From NCBI GenBank assembly GCA_947165335.1, contig CAMVAB010000049.1:1-6009 (forward strand): DNA of 6,009 bases, given 5' to 3'. The notes under the pieces were generated by a model. The model saw nothing but the letters and a program-made list of their open reading frames with translations. It was not told the origin of the DNA and ran no database searches. The stretch's first letter is position 1. Every line of letters begins with the position of its first letter. The position numbers were made by a program, and so were the translations under genes. The DNA is from an uncultured Pseudomonadota bacterium. GTDB lineage: Bacteria; Pseudomonadota; Alphaproteobacteria; Rs-D84. This document shows, in pieces, positions 1 to 4,516 of this stretch.

Positions 1-1047
1 ATGTCGCGTTGGGTTCAATCTTATCGTGATTTACCATTAAAATTAAATCAGTGGGTAAACGTTATGCGTTGGGAAATGCGCCCAAGATTATTCTTACGTA
101 CTGCAGAATTCAATTGGCAGGAAGGCCATAACGTATTTGCTACACACGAAGAAGCAAATGCAGATGCACGTAAAATGCACAAAATGTATGCCGATTATAT
201 GGCAGAAGTTTTGGCTATACCTGTTATCATGGGTGAAAAAACGGAGGAAGAAAGATTTGCTGGTGCAGATCACACATACACTGTTGAACAAATCATGCAA
301 GACGGTAAAGCATTACAGGCAGGAACATCTCATGACCTGGGACAACATTTTGCAAAATCTTTTGGTATTCAATATCTTGGTACAGACGGTAAATTAACAC
401 ATGCATGGACAAATTCTTGGGGAACTTCTACACGTATGATGGGTGGTTTGTTTATGACACATTCTGACGATGATGGTTTGGTATTACCTCCTGCTGTTGC
501 ACCATATCAAATTGTTATTATTCCAATTACACGTGAAGAAAACGAAAAAGAATTAAATGCATATGCAAATGAGTTTGGTGAACAATTACGCAGTTTGGGT
601 ATTCGTGTATTGGTTGATGATACTGATGCGCGTGCCCCTGATAAAATGTGGAAATGGATTAAACGTGGCGTTCCTTTACGTGTTGAAATTGGTGCACGCG
701 AAATGGAAGAAAAAACTTTGACTATCACACGTCGTGATTTGGGCAAAGCTTCTAAAACAACTTTATCTGTTGATGAATTTGTATCAAAAGTGAAACCTTT
801 GTTAGATACAATTCAACATGATATGTTGGTCGCTGCAGAAAAACGTAATGCGACAATGATCAACGATGTTAAAGATTTAAAAGAATTAGAATCAGCACTT
901 GAATCAGGCAAGATTGGCTTCTTCCGCATCAAATATGATTTAACAACAAATGAAGAATTTGATGGTCTTATTGAAAAATACAAAATCAGCAGACGTTGTC
1001 TTGACGACAAAGATCCGTCGTTTGTATTCGTTGCAAAATCTTATTAA
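1..1047 (+). CDS. proS: Prolyl-tRNA synthetase, archaeal/eukaryotic type, 5' end outside window
   Basis: This cytoplasmic class II aminoacyl-tRNA synthetase charges tRNA-Pro with proline using ATP. The visible 348 residues are the C-terminal part of a protein usually near 480 residues. The frame is open from base 1, and the ATG there aligns to an internal family position, so it is not the true start. Motif 2 lies at about 25-48 (RPRLFLRTAEF, then WQEGH). The proline-site block AGTSHDLGQHFAKSF is at 107-121. The SWG..TR block with motif 3 Arg145 is at 139-145, followed by GLVLPP at 159-164. The anticodon-binding domain spans about 165-270 and includes GVPLRVEIG. The protein ends in Tyr, as this subfamily does. 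Oddly, the C-terminal domain has only one cysteine (Cys333), so the usual four-cysteine zinc site is absent. It is convergent with the downstream minus-strand gene. Confidence 0.96.
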   Translation: MSRWVQSYRDLPLKLNQWVNVMRWEMRPRLFLRTAEFNWQEGHNVFATHEEANADARKMHKMYADYMAEVLAIPVIMGEKTEEERFAGADHTYTVEQIMQDGKALQAGTSHDLGQHFAKSFGIQYLGTDGKLTHAWTNSWGTSTRMMGGLFMTHSDDDGLVLPPAVAPYQIVIIPITREENEKELNAYANEFGEQLRSLGIRVLVDDTDARAPDKMWKWIKRGVPLRVEIGAREMEEKTLTITRRDLGKASKTTLSVDEFVSKVKPLLDTIQHDMLVAAEKRNATMINDVKDLKELESALESGKIGFFRIKYDLTTNEEFDGLIEKYKISRRCLDDKDPSFVFVAKSY

Positions 1048-1078
1048 AAAAACCGCCGTTATGGCGGTTTTTATTTTT
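1048..1078. terminator. Bidirectional rho-independent terminator
   Basis: A ten-pair stem, 1048-1057 with 1063-1072 (core CCGCC/GGCGG), has a five-base loop and is flanked by A-tracts on the left and T-tracts on the right. It therefore gives a U-run in either direction. It starts immediately after the proS stop codon. Its right arm contains part of the stop codon (1071-1073) of the convergent minus-strand gene, so one hairpin serves both. Confidence 0.93.
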
Positions 1079-1820
1079 TACATGCAATAAAAATATTTTC
1101 TGTTAATGTTTCTTCTGATGCACTGCGCGAATTTAGTATAATCGTATTTTTTGCCCCAATTATAAAACCAACAGCATACCAATCATTACTCAACACAGTT
1201 AAAGATTTCAAAATTGCGTTTCCTGTATTTATATTATCAACAACAATTATATCGGCTAATTCACCATCTATATGTTTTTCACTACGCACATTTGAATCCA
1301 GCGCGACATCAAGTTGTTCGATTCTTAATGTGTTATTTGGAAAATCGTTTCTGTGTGATGCATACCAAGAATGTAACAAAGGCGCTATTTTTGTATTTGT
1401 ATCACCGCCGGCTGAAATTAATGATATAAACGGTGCACGATTATTATTTAACTTGTCAGAAAATAATGTTACAGCATTTTGCACAATATGCGTTAATTGA
1501 TTTTCATCCGGTGTTGGTACACATGCCGCATCAGTTAAAATAAAAGGCGCATGGTTCCCAGATTTATTAAACAAAATAAAACAATGTGTTAAATAAAATT
1601 TTTCACCATTTGTTAATTTTTTATTAATCGCTATAACATGACGCAGAAAATCATCAGAATGAATATCACATTTCATTAAAATAAAATCATCTGTATTTGG
1701 TAATTCACCACTATCAGATGCGTATTCAAACCCTTTGATATTTGAACAACCATGCATAGCATTTTCAATTGCATTTTTGTATTTATCACTTACATTTCCA
1801 AAACACAAAATGTTAGTCAT
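1071..1820 (-). CDS. Phosphate acetyl/butyryltransferase family protein, shortened and divergent
   Basis: Family members transfer an acyl group between CoA and phosphate in the cytoplasm (acetyl-CoA to acetyl-phosphate, or the butyryl equivalent). The family is recognised from FILTDAACVPTPDENQ at 93-108, the QNAV helix at 114-117, LISA at 134-137, VVDNINTGNAILKSL at 193-207 (family form: ADILVVPDIEAGN..K.L), GFIIGAKNTIILNSR at 218-232 and SEETL at 235-239. DDFILMKCD at 44-52 matches the family's ADxLMKG region. At 249 residues it is shorter than the usual 300 or more, mostly at the N-terminus. The common SR-A/G-DS motif reads SRSAS, so full activity is uncertain. I chose the ATG at 1820: AAAAGGAA at 1835-1828 sits about 8 bases upstream, while the preceding TTG (1823) is only about 5 away. 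No acetate kinase gene is in view. It is divergent from ldh. Confidence 0.82.
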   Translation of the reverse strand: MTNILCFGNVSDKYKNAIENAMHGCSNIKGFEYASDSGELPNTDDFILMKCDIHSDDFLRHVIAINKKLTNGEKFYLTHCFILFNKSGNHAPFILTDAACVPTPDENQLTHIVQNAVTLFSDKLNNNRAPFISLISAGGDTNTKIAPLLHSWYASHRNDFPNNTLRIEQLDVALDSNVRSEKHIDGELADIIVVDNINTGNAILKSLTVLSNDWYAVGFIIGAKNTIILNSRSASEETLTENIFIACKK

Positions 1821-1847
1821 CAAATAATTCCTTTTAGCGTTTTAGGA

Positions 1848-1877
1848 ATACTAGCAAAATATAAATATTTTTATCAA
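1848..1877 (-). promoter_or_regulatory. Candidate promoter of the phosphotransacetylase-like gene
   Basis: On the minus strand, a -35 TTGATA (1877-1872) is followed after 18 bases by a -10 TAGTAT (1853-1848). TG one base upstream of the -10 gives an extended -10. The -10 ends 27 bases before the ATG. The -35 overlaps the region of the divergent ldh promoter. Confidence 0.6.
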
Positions 1878-1896
1878 ACACTTTTTATGATATAAT
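1868..1896 (+). promoter_or_regulatory. Candidate ldh promoter
   Basis: A perfect TATAAT at 1891-1896 is preceded by TGA, giving an extended -10. The best -35 at a 17-base spacing is the weak TTTTTA (1868-1873). The expected start of transcription is near 1903, about 18 bases before the ATG, leaving a short leader that holds the AGGAG ribosome site. Confidence 0.68.
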
Positions 1897-1907
1897 TACA
1901 AATTATA
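1891..1907. promoter_or_regulatory. Inverted repeat over the ldh -10 and start site, possible operator
   Basis: TATAATT-ACA-AATTATA is a perfect seven-base inverted repeat with a three-base centre. It covers the -10 hexamer and the expected transcription start of ldh, where a bound repressor would block initiation. It consists almost entirely of A and T in an AT-rich region, so chance is possible, and I do not recognise it as the site of a named regulator. Confidence 0.35.
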
Positions 1908-1920
1908 AACAGGAGAAAAA

Positions 1921-2850
1921 ATGAAAATAGCAATCATAGGTGTTGGTTCGGTTGGTTCAGCAGTTGCAACTGCCGTTCAAAAAACAGGTCTTGCAAACGA
2001 AATTGTTTTATTCGATCGCGATGGCATTCGCGCACGTGCAGCCGCCGAAGATTTGGGCCATGCATCTGCTTTTTCATACGACATAAAAATAAGCGCCGTC
2101 AGCAGTTATCGTGCCATACGCGGATCTGAAATTGTTATTATCGCAGCTGGTGCAAATCAAAAGGTTGGCGAAACACGTACTGATTTATTACACAAAAATG
2201 CAGCTGTGATTGCTGACATTATTCCACGCGTCATGGAAAATGTTGATTCAAAAAATGTAAAAATTATTATTGTCACAAATCCGTTGGATGTAATGGTTAT
2301 GTTGGCACAAAAATTATCAAGATTGCCTGCATCACGCGTTATTGGAACAGGAACTATGCTTGATTCTGCGCGTTTAAAAATAATATTGTCGCGCCAATTA
2401 AATGTATCAACACGTTCTATAAATTCTTATGTACTTGGTGAACATGGTGATTCATCTGTTGTGAATTGGTCATCCATATCAGTTGGTGGAATCGCATTAG
2501 ATGATTTTTGTAAACAAGCAAAAATATCTCTGCCACAAACAACACGCAAAACTATCGAACATCGTGTCCATAATGCAGCATACGAAATTATAAAGGGACG
2601 CGGCGCAACATGGGATGGAATCGGCGCGGCTGTTGCAGATTTGTTGTATGCGATTATCCACGATGAAAAAAGAATATTAACAACATCTGTGGTTGATGGT
2701 GTTGGTAAAAATGCTGTCGCAATGTCCATGCCTCGCATTGTTGGTAATAAAGGCGTTTTAATGAATTTGCACACAAAAATGAGTACCGATGAATCGAACG
2801 CATTGCGTAAAAGCGCAAAAATAATTCGCAAAAATTTTGATTTGATTTAA
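1921..2850 (+). CDS. ldh: L-lactate dehydrogenase
   Basis: This cytoplasmic enzyme reduces pyruvate to L-lactate with NADH, regenerating NAD+ in fermentation. The 309-residue length is normal. The Rossmann glycine motif is GVGSVG at 7-12, with Asp32 placed to bind NAD ribose. The specificity loop reads AGANQKVGETR (76-86). Gln80 there marks a lactate dehydrogenase, since malate dehydrogenases have Arg. Arg86, Asn120 (TNP), Asp148 and Arg151 (LDSAR), the proton-relay His175 (GEHGD) and Thr230 (GAT) complete the catalytic set. The two residues that bind the activator fructose-1,6-bisphosphate in many bacterial enzymes appear changed: Lys153 for Arg173 and Asn168 for His188 in the standard numbering. 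It may therefore not need that activator. AGGAG at 1911-1915, five bases before the ATG, supports the start. It is a single gene with its own promoter and terminator. Confidence 0.95.
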   Translation: MKIAIIGVGSVGSAVATAVQKTGLANEIVLFDRDGIRARAAAEDLGHASAFSYDIKISAVSSYRAIRGSEIVIIAAGANQKVGETRTDLLHKNAAVIADIIPRVMENVDSKNVKIIIVTNPLDVMVMLAQKLSRLPASRVIGTGTMLDSARLKIILSRQLNVSTRSINSYVLGEHGDSSVVNWSSISVGGIALDDFCKQAKISLPQTTRKTIEHRVHNAAYEIIKGRGATWDGIGAAVADLLYAIIHDEKRILTTSVVDGVGKNAVAMSMPRIVGNKGVLMNLHTKMSTDESNALRKSAKIIRKNFDLI

Positions 2851-2874
2851 AAGAAATCAATCTTATAGCACAAT

Positions 2875-2918
2875 AAAAATCCCGTGTTATATTGAAAACC
2901 ATAGCACGGGATTTTTTT
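2875..2918 (+). terminator. Rho-independent terminator of ldh
   Basis: A long stem pairs 2875-2890 with 2901-2916 (core CCCGTG/CACGGG, one G-U pair) around a ten-base loop, and a T7 run ends at 2918. It lies 24 bases after the ldh stop. The next gene's ATG begins at the base after the T-run, so the 3' arm also contains that gene's probable ribosome site, GGGA (2908-2911). Confidence 0.92.
2885..2893 (+). promoter_or_regulatory. Candidate extended -10 promoter within the ldh terminator
   Basis: TATATT at 2888-2893, preceded by TGT, forms an extended -10 element. No good -35 lies at normal spacing. Transcription would start near 2900, at the end of the hairpin loop, so the RNA would contain only the 3' arm. 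It could not form the terminator, and the GGGA ribosome site would be free. The evidence is sequence match and position only. Confidence 0.45.
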
Positions 2919-3224
2919 ATGAACAGAAACGAATTATCTTTTGAAACAGATGATACCGGATGCAGAATCTACGCAATTTTTCATGGTCATAAAATAGGAA
3001 ATATATTTTTCGTAAAAATCAATAACGATAAAATTATGATTTCCGAAGCAGAAATAGAACCAGAATATAAAAACACAGAAATAGAATTATACCTTGTTCA
3101 AGAGATAATAAAAATAGCCCGCGAAAACAATCGTAAAATAATTTCTATATGCCCATATATTTCGAACATATTTGCACAACACCCTGAATTTGACGATGTT
3201 CGATTATTAAACAAGGGACGATAA
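2919..3224 (+). CDS. Small GNAT-like protein (YjdJ-type fold), cofactor loop degenerate
   Basis: This 101-residue cytoplasmic protein resembles the small single-domain GNAT proteins of the YjdJ / GNAT_acetyltr_2 type. The resemblance lies in AEIEPEYKN at 44-52, the following helix (55-70), and the C-terminal block KIISICPYISNIFAQHPEFDDV at 73-94. The family form of that block is K-V-x-P-x-CP-(F/Y)-x(5)-(I/F)-x-x-HPE-(F/Y). Canonical members use acetyl-CoA, which sits on a loop of the form (R/Q)xxGxG/A. Here that place reads YKNTEIE, with no glycine, so ordinary acetyl-CoA binding is doubtful. The substrate is unknown. The start is the ATG at 2919 with GGGA seven bases upstream. An in-frame TTG at 2892 lies in the terminator loop and lacks a ribosome site. 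It is convergent with the next gene. Confidence 0.78.
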   Translation: MNRNELSFETDDTGCRIYAIFHGHKIGNIFFVKINNDKIMISEAEIEPEYKNTEIELYLVQEIIKIARENNRKIISICPYISNIFAQHPEFDDVRLLNKGR

Positions 3225-3256
3225 AAAAAGCACCGCCACAGTAAAAACTGTGGCGG
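3223..3256 (-). terminator. Rho-independent terminator of the minus-strand 112-residue gene
   Basis: A perfect nine-pair stem, 3233-3241 with 3248-3256 (CCGCCACAG/CTGTGGCGG), has a six-base loop. Read on the minus strand it is followed by TGC and then T7 (3229-3223). On the plus strand no T-run follows, so it would stop the upstream plus-strand gene only weakly. Its U-run overlaps that gene's stop codon. Confidence 0.88.
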
Positions 3257-3288
3257 GACTCCCTTCCTTCCGATTATACGGAAACTTG

Positions 3289-3627
3289 TTATGCTGCCTT
3301 GCGATCTGCAATTTTGCCTTCATCAACTTCGCCTGCATCCATGATTTTCTTTGCTTCTGCGAAAACCATTTCTTTTACACGCAAAGCCAAACTTGGAGTT
3401 TCCAAAGTTTCGGCGGCAACATCAAAATTGTCTGTTCTGATTTGCAATGAAACATAAGCACCAATCAACGCAGCGCGAGACAAATCTTCAATTGAACGCG
3501 GCGCATTGTTTTTACCAATGTGCAATTCATCGCTCAAAGAAACGATTTGACGATCAGCATTAACCCACACAGTTGTGGTCAGCACTTTATTCAGGGCAAT
3601 CATTATTTCTTTGATATTTTTTGGCAT
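3289..3627 (-). CDS. Hypothetical protein, 112 residues
   Basis: I do not recognise the family. The reading frame is well supported: a strong ribosome site (AAAGGGGG at 3643-3636) lies eight bases before the ATG, it ends in TAA, and a terminator follows. The protein has no signal peptide, membrane segment or cysteine, so it is probably a soluble cytoplasmic protein. By eye it has an N-terminal helix (4-16), a short hydrophobic stretch (VLTTTVWV, 15-22), a helix at 45-63 (SIEDLSRAALIGAYVSLQ), and a long charged helix at 78-98 ending in an Asp/Glu/Lys-rich tail. The helical character could suit a small binding or scaffold protein, but that is a guess. It is a single gene, divergent from mraZ across a 370-bp gap. 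Confidence 0.75.
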   Translation of the reverse strand: MPKNIKEIMIALNKVLTTTVWVNADRQIVSLSDELHIGKNNAPRSIEDLSRAALIGAYVSLQIRTDNFDVAAETLETPSLALRVKEMVFAEAKKIMDAGEVDEGKIADRKAA

Positions 3628-3677
3628 GCGGTTATCCCCCCTTTCGTATTGTTTTGTAAGAAAAAAATAAAATTTTT

Positions 3678-3698
3678 TGTATTTACTTGTGTATTTAC
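3678..3698. repeat. Short direct repeat TGTATTTAC
   Basis: Two identical nine-base copies (3678-3686 and 3690-3698) start 12 bases apart, upstream of the 112-residue gene and across its weak promoter candidate. They could be a paired protein-binding site, or chance in T-rich DNA. Confidence 0.4.
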
Positions 3699-3731
3699 AA
3701 TTTTTTTATTTTACTTTTTTCTGTTTTTTAA

Positions 3732-3767
3732 TTTTTTCCAGATTTCCGGTTTTTTCCAGATTTCTGG
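3732..3767. repeat. 18-bp tandem repeat, two copies
   Basis: TTTTTTCCAGATTTCCGG (3732-3749) is followed directly by TTTTTTCCAGATTTCTGG (3750-3767), with 17 of 18 bases identical. The non-T part is itself an imperfect dyad (CCAGA/TCTGG, perfect in the second copy). It lies 105 to 140 bp upstream of the minus-strand start codon and more than 150 bp upstream of the mraZ promoter. Confidence 0.8.
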
Positions 3768-3883
3768 TGCTTTCAACCAACTTTCCCCTTGTCTATACAA
3801 ACATCTTAGAACAAAAACGAATCGAAGGTCAAGCATAAAATTTATTTATTTTCATTTTATTTTAAAAAAGCCTATTTATAGCC

Positions 3884-3903
3884 AAAAAACCATAAAAAAC
3901 CAT
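3884..3903. repeat. Phased A-tract tandem repeat upstream of the mraZ promoter
   Basis: Two exact copies of AAAAAACCAT lie head to tail, placing two A6 tracts exactly ten bases apart. This spacing favours DNA curvature. The repeat ends 20 bases before the mraZ -35, and the AT-rich bases between (3904-3920) sit where an UP element would lie. Confidence 0.55.
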
Positions 3904-3923
3904 AATTTAATTACTATTTGTCA

Positions 3924-3952
3924 TTGACAACCATAAAATCGTTTGCTAAATT
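3924..3952 (+). promoter_or_regulatory. mraZ promoter
   Basis: A perfect -35 TTGACA (3924-3929), a 17-base spacer and -10 TAAATT (3947-3952) with TGC just upstream form a strong sigma-70 type promoter. Transcription should begin near 3959, giving a leader of about 39 bases. No GTGG-type MraZ box is visible between 3904 and the start codon. Confidence 0.72.
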
Positions 3953-3997
3953 GCCAATTGAAGAACCTAAAGCAACTAAAAAAAATAGGCAAACAAA

Positions 3998-4447
3998 ATG
4001 GGTCTGTTTCTTTCATGTTATGAAAATCGTTTGGATACCAAGGGACGTGTTTCAGTGCCGGCTGCTTTTCGTTCTTCTTTGAACAATGAAAGTTTTGCAG
4101 GTGTTATACTATTCCGTTCTTTCACTCATAATTGTATAGAAGGCTTATCCATGTCCCGCATGGAAAAAATGGCGGGCGCGACCGATCAAATGGATATGTT
4201 TGATGACAAATTGGATGATTTAAGTGCACTTGTTTTTGCAGATGCGCGTCCATTACCTTTTGATGTTACCGGACGCATTGTAATTCCATCTGATTTATTA
4301 AAACACGCAAACATCACTGATACTGCACTTTTCGTGGGTCGTGGCAACAGTTTTCAAATATGGAACCCGTCTGATTTTGAACATGTTCAACAAAGCTCAT
4401 TAAATAACCTTAAAAAAATTCGTCCAACATTAAAAATTCAGCAATAA
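3998..4447 (+). CDS. mraZ: Transcriptional regulator MraZ
   Basis: MraZ is a DNA-binding protein that usually autoregulates the division and cell wall (dcw) gene cluster and binds DNA as a ring-shaped oligomer. The 149-residue length is normal. Two AbrB-like half-domains show the family motif: DTKGRVSVPAAFR at 13-25 and DVTGRIVIPSDLL at 89-101. FVGRGNSFQIW (112-122) and SFTHNCIEG (41-49) have the alphaproteobacterial form. The start is supported by ATAGG (3985-3989), eight bases before the ATG, and by the promoter 45 bases upstream. Oddly, the next gene is not rsmH (mraW), which normally follows it, but a secreted protein with its own promoter. The usual MraZ-binding repeats are also not apparent in its leader. 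The target of this regulator therefore cannot be read from its context. Confidence 0.96.
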   Translation: MGLFLSCYENRLDTKGRVSVPAAFRSSLNNESFAGVILFRSFTHNCIEGLSMSRMEKMAGATDQMDMFDDKLDDLSALVFADARPLPFDVTGRIVIPSDLLKHANITDTALFVGRGNSFQIWNPSDFEHVQQSSLNNLKKIRPTLKIQQ

Positions 4448-4462
4448 ATTCGCTTTTTATTC

Positions 4463-4491
4463 TTGTAAAAAATCTGCCTTTGTGATAAAAT
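4463..4491 (+). promoter_or_regulatory. Candidate promoter of the secreted cysteine-module protein
   Basis: -35 TTGTAA (4463-4468), a 17-base spacer and -10 TAAAAT (4486-4491) with TG at 4483-4484 form an extended -10 promoter in the 69-bp gap after mraZ. A six-base inverted repeat (TGATAA/TTATCA, 4483-4496) covers the -10. There is no terminator after mraZ, so read-through is also possible. Confidence 0.6.
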
Positions 4492-4516
4492 TATCAAATA
4501 AGGAAGGATTCTACAG

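Larger units (their letters stand above)
3628..3997. other. Gene-free T-rich intergenic region
   Basis: This 370-bp gap separates the divergent 112-residue gene and mraZ. Its plus strand is strongly T-rich from about 3660 to 3760 and mixed AT-rich after that. It holds the ribosome site of the minus-strand gene (3636-3643), a direct repeat of TGTATTTAC (3678-3686, 3690-3698), an 18-bp tandem pair (3732-3767), a 10-bp tandem pair (3884-3903) and the mraZ promoter (3924-3952). For the minus-strand gene only a weak promoter is visible: TTGTAA (3700-3695), then after 17 bases AAAAAT (3677-3672). A plus-strand open frame across the region gives a phenylalanine-rich, low-complexity product and is not credible. 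No RNA gene is recognisable. Confidence 0.7.

Noticed and set aside
1821..1823. TTG as start of the phosphotransacetylase-like gene
   Set aside because: The adjacent ATG at 1820 is better spaced from AAAAGGAA and is the commoner start codon.
2427..2831. 134-residue minus-strand open frame inside ldh
   Set aside because: It is a shadow of the strongly conserved ldh reading frame, with no ribosome site.
1921..2850. Malate dehydrogenase
   Set aside because: The specificity loop has Gln (AGANQK..ETR), where malate dehydrogenases have Arg, and the GEHGD region matches lactate dehydrogenases.
2892..2894. TTG start adding nine residues to the GNAT-like protein
   Set aside because: It lies in the terminator loop with no ribosome site, and the extra residues only translate the hairpin.
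3678..3767. CRISPR array or mobile element
   Set aside because: There are only two-copy short repeats, with no regular spacers, no cas or transposase genes and no terminal inverted repeats.
3520..3927. 135-residue plus-strand open frame across the intergenic gap
   Set aside because: It begins inside the opposite-strand gene, its middle is phenylalanine-rich from T-runs, and it contains the tandem repeat. It resembles no protein and ends at the mraZ promoter.
3870..3990. Inverted repeat GCCTATTT (3870-3877) / AAATAGGC (3983-3990)
   Set aside because: Eight-base arms more than 100 bp apart in AT-rich DNA are expected by chance, and no other feature supports a role.
3904..3997. MraZ autoregulatory boxes
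   Set aside because: I looked for GTGG-type repeats on both strands and found none.
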